From an uncultured bacterium (GTDB taxonomy: Bacteria > Cyanobacteriota > Vampirovibrionia > Gastranaerophilales > Gastranaerophilaceae), in the NCBI GenBank assembly GCA_902489575.1, contig CABUAQ010000005.1, positions 1 to 46,621 on the forward strand: a stretch of DNA of 46,621 bases, in the 5' to 3' direction. Each line of letters opens with the position of its first letter. Position 1 is the stretch's first letter. The notes under the pieces are model-generated. The model was not told the origin of the DNA. It did no database searches and saw only the letters and a program-made list of their open reading frames with translations. Below are positions 32,957-40,782 of this stretch, piece by piece. The position numbers and the translations under genes are program-made.

Positions 32957-33472
32957 GTGGCAGCAATAACAGATAGTTTCAGAAAAGTTGTAGATTTCGT
33001 AATGGATGGATTCCGCGGAGAAAATCCATTTGTAGATATGAATGATTCTGATGAATATGATGATGATTATGAATATGTTGAAGAAGGAAGTGCTTTAAGA
33101 GAAATTGCCCCATCTTATGCACCAACAGTTGAAAAACATAATGAAACAAAAGTTCTTAATCACCCTAGTATAAACAGAGGCGGTAGTGAAGTTGTAGTTG
33201 TTGAACCTCGTTCATTTGACGATGCTGCCACAATCGTTCAACACTTAAAAGACAGAAAAATCGTTATGCTAAATTTGCATTTGCTTGATAAAGAACAATC
33301 TCAAAGAACAATTGATTTTGTTTGCGGAGCATCGCAAGCACTTAACGGAAACCCTAAGAAAGTTGGGGATTTGGTATTTGTATTTGCTCCGAGTAACGTA
33401 ACACTATCAGCTGATACAACTACCCAACAAAGCAAGTTTAACGATTCATTGTGGAGAACATCTTTACAATAG
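32957..33472 (+). CDS. sepF: cell division protein SepF
   Basis: FtsZ-binding membrane-associated division factor. 171 residues from a GTG start with GGAGG upstream. N-terminal amphipathic helix (DSFRKVVDFVMDGFRG), an acidic Asp/Tyr-rich linker, then the conserved SepF domain: VVVEPRSFDDAATIVQHLKD, VMLNLHLLDKEQSQRTIDFV, and GNPKKVGDLVFVFAPSNV. It is translated in one operon with yggS and is followed by a terminator. Confidence 0.95.
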   Translation: MAAITDSFRKVVDFVMDGFRGENPFVDMNDSDEYDDDYEYVEEGSALREIAPSYAPTVEKHNETKVLNHPSINRGGSEVVVVEPRSFDDAATIVQHLKDRKIVMLNLHLLDKEQSQRTIDFVCGASQALNGNPKKVGDLVFVFAPSNVTLSADTTTQQSKFNDSLWRTSLQ

Positions 33473-33511
33473 AATTTTGGTATGAGAAGAGAGATAGTTT
33501 AGATAAAGTAC

Positions 33512-33537
33512 AGGCAGCTTATCGCTGCCTTTTTTTT
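33512..33537 (+). terminator. terminator after yggS-sepF
   Basis: AGGCAGC (33512-33518), TTATC loop, GCTGCCT (33524-33530), then TTTTTTT. Confidence 0.92.
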
Positions 33538-33566
33538 AAATATCTTCATACTGCACAAGAAATAAC

Positions 33567-34988
33567 CTAAAATCTAAAGTCTCTTTGACCTTGTTCAATA
33601 CATTCTAGATTATGTTCAACCATACATTCAAATTTTTTATCAGCAAACTTAGCTAATTCTTCTTTAATAAGATTTTCCCCAACTTTTTTAGTTTCGTCGG
33701 AAGCATAATCTTCCAAATACTCCTTTAAAGTCATAATAGCATTCGGATGACAAAAATTATGTATTTGTTGTTCTTTACAAATTGCCATAAATCTATCACC
33801 CACCCTGCCTTCACGATAACAAGCAGTACAAAAGCTTGGAACATATCCAAGTTCTATTAACCATTTAATAATCTCATCCAACGTTCTTCTGTCAGAAACA
33901 TCAAATTGCGCAGTATCTTCTTCCCGAACATTTTCGGGATGGGCATATCCGCCTACACTGGTTTTAGATCCGCCGCTAATCTGAGATACTCCCAGCTTTA
34001 AAACTCTTTCTCTGCATTTTTGAGATTCGCGTGTTGAAATAATCATTCCGGTATACGGCACAGCAATTCTTATACAGGCAACAAGTTTTGCAAAAGTATC
34101 ATCATCAATGCCATTATCAAAAGTATCAGGATCAATGTCATCAGCACGTCTTATACGTGGAACAGAAATAGTATGAGGCCCAACACCAAAAACAGCTTCC
34201 AGATGCTCAGCATGCATCAAAAGCGCACTAAATTCATATCTGTACAATTCAAGTCCAAACAAAACACCCAAACCAACATCATCAATTCCGCCCTGCATTG
34301 CCCTGTCCATAGCCTCTGTATGATATTTATAATTATGCTTAGGACCTGTCGGATGAAGCTTTTCATATGTTTCTTTATTATAAGTTTCCTGAAAAAGAAT
34401 ATAAGTTCCAATGCCTGCTTCCTTCAATTTTCTATAATTTTCAACTGTTGTTGCTGCAATATTAACATTAGCTCTCCTTATTGCACCATTTTTATGATGA
34501 ATTGAATAAATTGTTTTTAATGATTCCAAAACGTACTCAATCGGATTATTAACAGGATCTTCGCCTGTTTCAATCGCAAGACGTTTATGCCCCATATCTT
34601 GAAGGGCAATAACTTCTTCCCTAATTTCCTCCTGAGTCATCTTCTTTCTTGGAATATGCTTATTTTTAGCGTGATACGGACAATATACACAACCGTTTAT
34701 ACAATAATTAGACAAATACAGCGGGGCAAAAAGAACAATCCTGTTTCCGTAATAATCCTGCTTAATTTTTTCTGCAAGTGCAAAAATTTCTTGATTTTTC
34801 TCTTCAATATCACAATCCAATAATACCGCAGCTTCTCTATGGCTTAAGCCTCTGCCCGAACGAGCCTTTTCTAAAATTTTATCAATAAGCTCAACATTAT
34901 TTTTATTTTTCTGTGCATACTCCAAAGAAGCCAAAACTTCATCATGGTTTATAAATTCTTCTGCCTGTAAAGATGCCGGATTATACAT
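33567..34988 (-). CDS. hydG: [FeFe] hydrogenase H-cluster maturase HydG
   Basis: Radical-SAM tyrosine lyase that makes the CO/CN ligands of the [FeFe]-hydrogenase cofactor. From the ATG at 34988, with GAGAG upstream, it has 473 residues, the normal size; an upstream extension to 35078 is not convincing. Radical-SAM cluster site CINGCVYCPYH, the following TQEEIREEVIALQDMGHKR, and the HydG-specific C-terminal cluster region SFCTACYREGRVGDRFM ending in FCHPNAIMTLKEYLEDYA. HydE, HydF and hydrogenase genes are not in the window. It implies fermentative H2 metabolism. Confidence 0.95.
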   Translation of the reverse strand: MYNPASLQAEEFINHDEVLASLEYAQKNKNNVELIDKILEKARSGRGLSHREAAVLLDCDIEEKNQEIFALAEKIKQDYYGNRIVLFAPLYLSNYCINGCVYCPYHAKNKHIPRKKMTQEEIREEVIALQDMGHKRLAIETGEDPVNNPIEYVLESLKTIYSIHHKNGAIRRANVNIAATTVENYRKLKEAGIGTYILFQETYNKETYEKLHPTGPKHNYKYHTEAMDRAMQGGIDDVGLGVLFGLELYRYEFSALLMHAEHLEAVFGVGPHTISVPRIRRADDIDPDTFDNGIDDDTFAKLVACIRIAVPYTGMIISTRESQKCRERVLKLGVSQISGGSKTSVGGYAHPENVREEDTAQFDVSDRRTLDEIIKWLIELGYVPSFCTACYREGRVGDRFMAICKEQQIHNFCHPNAIMTLKEYLEDYASDETKKVGENLIKEELAKFADKKFECMVEHNLECIEQGQRDFRF

Positions 34989-35148
34989 AATATCACTCTC
35001 TCTCAAATCTGTCATACAATATAATAAAACTTTAAAATAAAAAGTAAAGCACACATACAAAATAGCTTTATATAACATAATTCTTCACTCACAATTTGTA
35101 CCTGATAAGAGTGAACATTCTCTGGCAAAATCAAATAGCCAAAAAATA

Positions 35149-35170
35149 ACCGCCACATGAATGTGGCGGT
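35149..35170 (-). terminator. terminator after hpf
   Basis: ACCGCCACAT (35149-35158) and ATGTGGCGGT (35161-35170) pair with a 2-base loop; on the minus strand the stem is followed by TATTTTTTG. Confidence 0.88.
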
Positions 35171-35198
35171 CTAATTATCGATTTAATATAAAATTCAA

Positions 35199-35579
35199 TT
35201 ATTCTTCGATAGCTTTCACATCTTCAACTTCTTCACCGTCAGTTTCTTCTTTAATATCCGTACGAATAGAAGTTTTGTCAGAAGACACGTTTTTATCTTT
35301 GAATTTAGTAATTTGTCTGGCTAACTTGTCAGCCAATAAATCAATACTTGCGTACATTGACTCAGCGGTCTCTTCACAGTGAATAGAACCTGCGCTTGTC
35401 TTACAATTAACTTCTGCAACATGGCTTTCTTTTACAGCCGGATTTTTGATAACATGCAAAACAACATCAATAGCTTGAATTTGGTCATAACGAGTCGCTA
35501 CTTTACCAATTTTTTCTTTTACGTACGCTTTGATAGCATCTGTGATTTCAATGTTTCTTCCATTTACATGAATGTGCAT
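35199..35579 (-). CDS. hpf: ribosome hibernation promoting factor, short form
   Basis: Binds the 30S subunit and silences ribosomes in stationary phase. 126 residues: a single HPF/YfiA domain (MHIHVNGRNIEITDAIKAYV onward, KIGKVATRYDQIQAIDVVLH) and an acidic tail (KEETDGEEVEDVKAIEE). The long-form dimerisation domain found in most Cyanobacteria and Firmicutes is missing. TTGGAGGT is the ribosome-binding site. A strong terminator follows. Confidence 0.93.
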   Translation of the reverse strand: MHIHVNGRNIEITDAIKAYVKEKIGKVATRYDQIQAIDVVLHVIKNPAVKESHVAEVNCKTSAGSIHCEETAESMYASIDLLADKLARQITKFKDKNVSSDKTSIRTDIKEETDGEEVEDVKAIEE

Positions 35580-35651
35580 CTGGGACCTCCAATTTCTAAA
35601 CTGCTGCTATGTCAGTATAACACATAATGAATAATTTTTAAAGAGTTAATC

Positions 35652-35873
35652 TTATTCGTCAGCCAAAAACTGTGGTAATTCAACATCAGGAGTGCCAATA
35701 ACTCTCACTAATTCAAGAACCGATGCTTTCATTTGACATTTCTGAGACGAACCGCTAAAAAAATCTCTATAAAAGCATCCTTCGCAATTGCAGCCTCTTT
35801 TGTAACACTCAAGTGCTGTAGTAGTCCAACGCCTTACAGCTACTGCTCTTCCCATATCCCTACTTCTAAACAA
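35652..35873 (-). CDS. small Cys-rich protein, possible metal or Fe-S binding
   Basis: 73 residues from a TTG at 35873 with TGGAG ten bases upstream; an ATG at 35855 is the alternative. The core is WTTTALECYKRGCNCEGCFY, then SSQKCQMKASVLELVR, giving a C...C-x-C-x-x-C...C arrangement able to bind zinc or an Fe-S cluster. Not recognised as a named family; a small regulatory or scaffold protein is possible. A 44-aa frame upstream ends inside it and would share its transcript. Confidence 0.65.
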   Translation of the reverse strand: MFRSRDMGRAVAVRRWTTTALECYKRGCNCEGCFYRDFFSGSSQKCQMKASVLELVRVIGTPDVELPQFLADE

Positions 35874-35974
35874 TTTATAAAATCTCCACTTACCTGTTTA
35901 ACTATAAAATCGATATCCAAAATATATCGACCATCTCCCCTAAAGCCGTTTATATCAATGTCTTCCGACTTCAT
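35840..35974 (-). CDS. candidate 44-residue leaderless ORF
   Basis: Starts at 35974 with TATAAT exactly six bases upstream (35981-35986) and TTGAAA 16 bases before that (36003-36008). The peptide begins MKSEDIDINGFRGDGRYILD and ends GIWEEQ; its composition is acidic and protein-like, with no Shine-Dalgarno site. Its last codons overlap the start of the Cys-rich gene. Only the promoter and spacing support it as a gene, so it may instead be the true 5' end of an unusual transcript. Confidence 0.4.
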   Translation of the reverse strand: MKSEDIDINGFRGDGRYILDIDFIVKQVSGDFINCLEVGIWEEQ

Positions 35975-35980
35975 ATTTTT

Positions 35981-36008
35981 ATTATAGAAAATAAGATTAT
36001 TTTTTCAA
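35981..36008 (-). promoter_or_regulatory. promoter of the 44-aa ORF and Cys-rich gene
   Basis: Read on the minus strand: TTGAAA (36008-36003), 16 bases, TATAAT (35986-35981). Confidence 0.7.
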
Positions 36009-36011
36009 GGT

Positions 36012-36028
36012 CATAACATGTTGTTATG
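36012..36028. promoter_or_regulatory. palindrome upstream of the -35 box
   Basis: CATAACA-TGT-TGTTATG, a perfect 7-bp inverted repeat, three bases upstream of the TTGAAA box: a likely operator or activator site. Confidence 0.5.
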
Positions 36029-36090
36029 AAGTTTTGTAACACAGACCGCTAACCACCTGCAATTCAGCCTCTCGGGCATTAAATTCTTGT

Positions 36091-36156
36091 AAAACCATGT
36101 ATTGACATGCTTTTGAGAACTTTGACCCTTTTAAAACCATGATATGACATGCTTTC
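36091..36156. repeat. tandem pair of AAAACCATG-N-TGACATGCTTT repeats
   Basis: AAAACCATGTATTGACATGC (36091-) and AAAACCATGATATGACATGC (36133-) with 42-base period. A related copy is at 32028. Confidence 0.6.
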
Positions 36157-36240
36157 GCATTGTTTTAAAACTCATTAAGATTTGTAAATTATTTTCAATA
36201 TAGCCGGGCAAGGCATGCCAAACAGACCAATAAACATGGA

Positions 36241-36278
36241 AAAGAGACAGATTTTATAATTCAATCTGCCTCTTTTTG
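36241..36278. terminator. terminator-like stem
   Basis: AAAAGAG-A-CAGATT (36241-36254) pairs with AATCTG-C-CTCTTTT (36264-36277), one mismatch, T-rich flanks on both strands. No annotated gene ends here, so it may end the hsp20 transcript or an unrecognised RNA. Confidence 0.65.
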
Positions 36279-36302
36279 GTATCGGCTGTTATTGTCCTGA
36301 GT

Positions 36303-36420
36303 TATACAACATCATCAGACAAGGGTGATTCATGCTGACCAACCCGGCAGCCGTATGTATCCCAGCCGCTTATTTGCATGCCCGTATACTCACGGAAGAA
36401 GTCGGTTGCGGGATACAAAT
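36303..36420. ncRNA. GC-rich structured element, candidate small RNA or 3' UTR
   Basis: TGTATCCC (36356-36363) pairs with GGGATACA (36410-36417), and the enclosed part can form CCGT-ACGG. The base composition is much richer in G and C than the surrounding gap. No signature of tRNA, SRP, tmRNA or 6S RNA could be recognised. Orientation is undecided; on the minus strand it lies just after hsp20 and before the terminator-like stem. Confidence 0.35.
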
Positions 36421-36428
36421 TTATATTA

Positions 36429-36911
36429 TTATTTTGCGTTAATAGTTAATTTTTTACGCTCTTTTGTTTCTATTTTTTGTTTCGGGACTGTTACGGATAA
36501 AACCCCATCTTTATAATCAGCAGCAGCATCTTCAATTTTTATAGGCTGATCAAAAGAAATTGTCCGTTGATACTTCCCATAACGGAACTCTGACGTATGA
36601 TATCGTCTATTGTGCCCATTTTCCTGTTTTTCTTCATTTTCTTCATGAGTTTGTGCGGTAATCGTCATAAAATCATTATCCAACTCCACTTCTATATTAT
36701 CTTTTTTAATTCCCGGAAGTTGAACTTTTACTTTATAATTATCCTTGTTTTGAATTACCTCAACTGCAGGTCTCAGTGTAACATTTTTTATCATATTCAA
36801 TGGATGTCCGAAAGTATGTGTAAAAAACGTATCTCTCAAAAAATTATCCAATTCTTGATGAATACTGTCAAAATACAGTTCAGGCTCACGGACAATTAAA
36901 TCATTGTTCAT
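36429..36911 (-). CDS. small heat-shock protein Hsp20
   Basis: 160 residues. Alpha-crystallin domain from about 45: RPAVEVIQNKDNYKVKVQLP, GIKKDNIEVELDNDFMTITA, and DGVLSVTVPKQ near the end, with the basic C-terminal tail. The N-terminus (LIVREPELYFDSIHQELDNF) is short. Acts as an ATP-independent holdase. AAAGGAG before the ATG. No CIRCE-like repeat was seen upstream. Confidence 0.93.
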   Translation of the reverse strand: MNNDLIVREPELYFDSIHQELDNFLRDTFFTHTFGHPLNMIKNVTLRPAVEVIQNKDNYKVKVQLPGIKKDNIEVELDNDFMTITAQTHEENEEKQENGHNRRYHTSEFRYGKYQRTISFDQPIKIEDAAADYKDGVLSVTVPKQKIETKERKKLTINAK

Positions 36912-37057
36912 ATATAACTCCTTTCTTTTATAAGATAACTATTTTGCTGCTGCATAACATTAACTGTTAGTTTAATCTTCTAAATAGAAAAATTTATACT
37001 ATCCGGCAATAGCTTTTCCCGTTTAAGAAAAAATAATTTATAAAAAAGGAGAATATT

Positions 37058-38080
37058 ATGTCGTGTAAAATGTTGTTTTTTGATTACAGAGAATCTGAAA
37101 AGAAATTTTTCGAACAACACAAGTTTGAAAACTATGATATAAAATTTTTTACTGAAAGTCTTAATGATGAAACAATAAACATGCTAAGTGAAGAAGATTT
37201 TGAACAAACAATGATAATAAGTGTTTTCATCTCATCAAAAGTTACAAATGACATAATATCAAAATTTAAAAACCTTAGAGTAATATCAACGCGCTCAACA
37301 GGATACGACCACATAGATCTAAATTCCTGCATAAACAAAAATATAGCACTTATAAATGTCGAATCATACGGACATTCAGCCGTCGCACAATTTGCATTTG
37401 CAACAATAATAATGCTTGTAAGAAGAATTTATCCTGCAATACTTTCACAAACAAATAAAACTTATCTGTTTGAGAATTTTTGCGGCAGAGAATTAAAACA
37501 TCTTACACTGGGAGTTGTAGGAACAGGTACAATAGGCAGAAGTATATGTAAATTTGCAAAATGCTTTGACATGAGAATACTTGCTTACGATATCAGGCAG
37601 CAAAATGATTTAATAACAAACCACGAAGTTCAATATGTAGAACTCGATGCCCTATTAAAAAATGCAGATATAGTGACTCTCCACCTTCCGTACACGAAAG
37701 ATAATTATCATATGTTTGGAGCTAAACAATTTGAACTTATGAAAAACAATTCTTATTTTGTAAATGTATCAAGAGGTGAACTTGTTGATACCGAGGCATT
37801 ATTGGACATAGCAAAAACCGGTAAATTTAACGGAATAGCACTTGATGTTGTTGCCTGCCCAAACGACAACAAACCTTATGATACAAATTCACAAAACAGT
37901 TCTTCAATAATGTGCATAGAAACATCTGAAACAGTACAGCAGCTTTCTCAAATGGATAACGTAATCATCACCCCTCATATAGCATACAATACTCAAGAAG
38001 CTGTTGATTACATTCTTGATGTAACATTTAAAGGATTATCAGACTATGTCCACGGCGGCAGAAAATTTCGGGTAATTTAA
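37058..38080 (+). CDS. D-2-hydroxyacid dehydrogenase, D-lactate dehydrogenase type
   Basis: NAD-dependent reduction of 2-keto acids, probably pyruvate to D-lactate in fermentation. 340 residues. NAD-binding GVVGTGTIGRSI with the Asp in AYDIRQQ, catalytic Arg in VSRGELVDTEALL, and the His in ITPHIAYNT. The N-terminal catalytic domain has the family-typical STRSTGYDHIDL. GGAGA ribosome-binding site. Substrate is not certain; 2-ketoisocaproate or hydroxypyruvate are alternatives. Confidence 0.88.
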   Translation: MSCKMLFFDYRESEKKFFEQHKFENYDIKFFTESLNDETINMLSEEDFEQTMIISVFISSKVTNDIISKFKNLRVISTRSTGYDHIDLNSCINKNIALINVESYGHSAVAQFAFATIIMLVRRIYPAILSQTNKTYLFENFCGRELKHLTLGVVGTGTIGRSICKFAKCFDMRILAYDIRQQNDLITNHEVQYVELDALLKNADIVTLHLPYTKDNYHMFGAKQFELMKNNSYFVNVSRGELVDTEALLDIAKTGKFNGIALDVVACPNDNKPYDTNSQNSSSIMCIETSETVQQLSQMDNVIITPHIAYNTQEAVDYILDVTFKGLSDYVHGGRKFRVI

Positions 38081-38082
38081 AA

Positions 38083-38751
38083 TTACTTTTCAAAAATCTG
38101 TGTTGAAATAATTCCAAATAAATAATCACATCTTTTCACAAATCTGAATCCGTAAGATGCAAATTCTTTGACAAGTTCATCAGGCTGAGGAAATTCATTT
38201 TTTGATAAGAGTAAGTAATTATAATGTTCAGCGTCAACTTTTAAAATTTTAACAAACAACAACACAGTCAAATCAAAAACCTTACTTATTTTATTATGCA
38301 TCCCAAAATCAAGATGAAGAAATTTCCCGCCATTTTGAAGAACCCTGTATATCTCAGCCAATGCAGCACCACGATTTTGGATATTTCTCAATCCAAACCC
38401 CATAGTAACATAATTAAATTCCTCCTGTCCAAACGGTAATGCGGTACAATCCCCCTGCATGAAAACTCCTTTTGGATTTTTCTGTTTGGCAATCATGATC
38501 ATGTTTTTTGAAAAATCAAGCCCGATAACCTTCGCTCTCGGAAAACATTTTGAAATTATTTTTGTAAAATCACCCGTTCCGCAGCATAAATCAAGAACCA
38601 TTGTTCTTGGTTGAATATCCAGCTCTTTTATTGCCAAAAATTTAACAAAATAATGTGTACCCAGCGAAATAAAATTATTCATCCTATCGTAATATTCAGC
38701 AATCTCTTCAAACAAGTTTTGAATTTTTTGAGGATTTTTACAGCATACCAT
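38083..38751 (-). CDS. ubiE: UbiE/MenG-like C-methyltransferase
   Basis: SAM-dependent methyltransferase for the last menaquinone step, or a close relative. From the ATG at 38751 (GGAG nine bases upstream) it has 222 residues; an upstream frame to 38853 is not supported. Motifs: VLDLCCGTGDFTKI (SAM site), GLDFSKNMI, GFGLRNIQNRGAALAEIYRV and GGKFLHLDFG, with the C-terminal IISTQIFEK. No other quinone gene is nearby, so use in this probably anaerobic organism is unconfirmed. Divergent from the DUF4127 gene. Confidence 0.85.
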   Translation of the reverse strand: MVCCKNPQKIQNLFEEIAEYYDRMNNFISLGTHYFVKFLAIKELDIQPRTMVLDLCCGTGDFTKIISKCFPRAKVIGLDFSKNMIMIAKQKNPKGVFMQGDCTALPFGQEEFNYVTMGFGLRNIQNRGAALAEIYRVLQNGGKFLHLDFGMHNKISKVFDLTVLLFVKILKVDAEHYNYLLLSKNEFPQPDELVKEFASYGFRFVKRCDYLFGIISTQIFEK

Positions 38752-38764
38752 AATATTAACTCCA

Positions 38765-38792
38765 TTGCCTAAATTATATTTTAGCATACAAT
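38765..38792 (+). promoter_or_regulatory. promoter giving a probable leaderless DUF4127 mRNA
   Basis: TTGCCT (38765-38770), 16-base spacer, TACAAT (38787-38792), then six bases to the ATG at 38799. Confidence 0.6.
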
Positions 38793-38798
38793 TATTAT

Positions 38799-40142
38799 AT
38801 GAAGATAGCATTTTTACCAATAGATAACAGACCGGTTTGCTATACGCTGCCACAAATTATTGCCAAAATTGATTCTGATATTGATTTTTTTATACCTGAA
38901 CGTGATTTACTCGGGGATTTAACAAAAAGCTCTGATATCAACGGACTGTTTGAATGGCTCAAATCCCTTCCTAAACTTGATGCAATTATATTATCACTTG
39001 ACACAATCGCATATGGCGGACTAATCCCTTCACGAAGATGTCCTGAAACATTTGAACAAATCAAAAACAGAATAGACAAATTAAAAGAAATTCTTGAAGA
39101 TAAAAAATGCAGTATATACGCCTTCTCAAGCATTATGCGAATTTCCAATAATAATTACAATGAAGAAGAAAAAGAATACTGGTCACACTGGGGCAAAAAG
39201 ATTTTTGACTATTCCTACCAAACCCACAAACTTGGCTGCGAAAGCTGCATAACTAACATAATCCCTACAGAAATTCTTGACGATTACCTAAACACCAGAA
39301 AAAGAAATTTTGAAATAAATAAAATTTATCTTGAGTGGCAGAAACAAGGAATTTTTGAAACTCTAATTTTCTCAAAAGATGATTGCGCGGAATACGGATT
39401 TAATGTTCAAGAAGCTAAGTTTTTAGAAAATATGGGCGGATTCACAAAAACAGGTGCTGATGAAATCCCTCTAAGCCTTCTTGCACGGGCAATTAAAGGT
39501 ACTGTAAAAATTTGTCCCGTATTCTTAGAACCTGAACACAAAAATCTAATTTCAAATTACGAGGATATTTCGATAGAAAAATCCGTTCTAGGACAGATTG
39601 AATTATCCGGATGCAATATCTCAACCAAAGACAAAGCTGATATCATTTTATACATAAATAATTTTAAAAATCAACAAGGTGAAATTGTTATGAAAATAAA
39701 TACGGAAGGATACTCAAAACAATTCACCGCAGAAAATAAACCTTACATGATTGCAGATGTAAGGTTTGCAAACGGTGCTGATAATAATTTTGTAAAAGAA
39801 TTTTTCAAAAATAAAATAGATGATAAATATTTTTACGGATATTCTGCATGGAACACGTCCGCAAACACTCTTGGAAGTTTGATTTGTGCTGCAAAAATAA
39901 AATTTTTGGCTAAAAATTATCAAATAAACAGTTTTACAAAACTCCAAATAACCAGATTTTTGGATGATTGGGCATATCAAGCAAATGTCAGACAAATTTT
40001 ACAAAAAACTGATAGTGCAGAATTATCAGAAACTATGCAAAACTTTGAAAATACAGTATTTGATGCATTAGACACAAATGCTAATATTACATATTCCTTC
40101 CCCTGGAACAGATTATTTGAGGTAGAAATTGAATTTAATTGA
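38799..40142 (+). CDS. DUF4127 family protein
   Basis: 447 residues. Family signatures: FLPIDNRPVCYTLPQI at the very N-terminus, DAIILSLDTIAYGGLIPSRR, YGYSAWNTSANTLGSLI and FPWNRLFEVEIE. The fold is related to PHP/HAD-like or alkaline-phosphatase-like groups, but the reaction is not known to me. The ATG is fixed by the motif at residue 4, and no Shine-Dalgarno site precedes it; the -10 box lies six bases upstream. It overlaps the following MntP gene by 14 bases. Confidence 0.88.
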   Translation: MKIAFLPIDNRPVCYTLPQIIAKIDSDIDFFIPERDLLGDLTKSSDINGLFEWLKSLPKLDAIILSLDTIAYGGLIPSRRCPETFEQIKNRIDKLKEILEDKKCSIYAFSSIMRISNNNYNEEEKEYWSHWGKKIFDYSYQTHKLGCESCITNIIPTEILDDYLNTRKRNFEINKIYLEWQKQGIFETLIFSKDDCAEYGFNVQEAKFLENMGGFTKTGADEIPLSLLARAIKGTVKICPVFLEPEHKNLISNYEDISIEKSVLGQIELSGCNISTKDKADIILYINNFKNQQGEIVMKINTEGYSKQFTAENKPYMIADVRFANGADNNFVKEFFKNKIDDKYFYGYSAWNTSANTLGSLICAAKIKFLAKNYQINSFTKLQITRFLDDWAYQANVRQILQKTDSAELSETMQNFENTVFDALDTNANITYSFPWNRLFEVEIEFN

Positions 40143-40668
40143 TATGATATTATTGGGACTTGCTCTTGGTGTCGATTGCCTGATTGCATCTTTTTCGCAA
40201 GGCTTAATTTTTAAATCTGACCGAATTAAAAATTCGCTAAGTCTTGCAGTAATTATGGGATTGTTTCAAGGCGGCATGCCCATAATCGGCTATATTGGAA
40301 CAAATTATATATATGCATATGTTACCAGATTTGACAAATGGATAGTCTTTGCGATATTTCTTGCACTTGGAATAAAGTTTATAACTGAAGCCTTTAATAA
40401 AAAGGAAAACCAAATCCAATGCATTGGTTTAAAATGCCTATTAGGACTTGGTTTTGCAACAAGTATTGATGCCCTAGTAGCAGGTGCATCAATAAGACTC
40501 ACAGGTACAAATCTGTTTTTGTCAGTTTTAATTATAGGTCTTTGCTCTTTTTTAATGTCAACAACAGGTTTTTGGAGCGGTAACACAATAAAACATATAC
40601 CTTCAAAATATCTTGAAATTTTGGGTGGAATTATCTTAATTCTTCTTGCCTCAAAAGCATTAATTTAG
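40129..40668 (+). CDS. mntP: putative manganese efflux pump MntP
   Basis: 179 residues, six membrane helices. LGLALGVDCLIASFSQGL and GLGFATSIDALVAGASIRL carry the paired Asp-containing signatures of the MntP family; the family exports Mn2+. Its start lies 14 bases inside the DUF4127 gene, an arrangement that couples translation of the two. No yybP-ykoY riboswitch is visible upstream. Confidence 0.88.
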   Translation: MNLIDMILLGLALGVDCLIASFSQGLIFKSDRIKNSLSLAVIMGLFQGGMPIIGYIGTNYIYAYVTRFDKWIVFAIFLALGIKFITEAFNKKENQIQCIGLKCLLGLGFATSIDALVAGASIRLTGTNLFLSVLIIGLCSFLMSTTGFWSGNTIKHIPSKYLEILGGIILILLASKALI

Positions 40669-40782
40669 TGCACACATACTACTTGTTTACTTTTTTTATT
40701 TGGTGTAGCATGAATATATATAGGTAAAATGTATTTTGTACACTTTATATATGAGTTTTAGTAGAAAAGAAGGAGAAAGACT

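Larger units (their letters stand above)
36029..36428. other. 400-base gene-free gap
   Basis: No ORF with coding character. It contains two RCATGC-type repeats (36091-36156), another GGCATGCC, a terminator-like stem (36241-36278) and a GC-rich structured stretch (36303-36420). Confidence 0.7.

Noticed and set aside
35733..35987. 84-residue plus-strand frame
   Set aside because: Antisense to the Cys-rich gene and the 44-aa ORF, which have a better promoter and composition.
36091..36156. CRISPR-like array
   Set aside because: Only two imperfect copies without uniform spacers, and no cas gene in the window.
36303..36420. tRNA, SRP RNA or 6S RNA in the GC-rich gap
   Set aside because: No T-loop or CCA pattern and no SRP tetraloop signature on either strand; a 6S-like fold could not be drawn convincingly.
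36325..36516. 63-residue plus-strand frame over the structured element
   Set aside because: It overlaps the end of hsp20, has no ribosome-binding site and its product shows no protein-like pattern.
38752..38853. N-terminal extension of ubiE
   Set aside because: It overlaps the divergent promoter and start of the DUF4127 gene; the internal ATG at 38751 has a good GGAG site.
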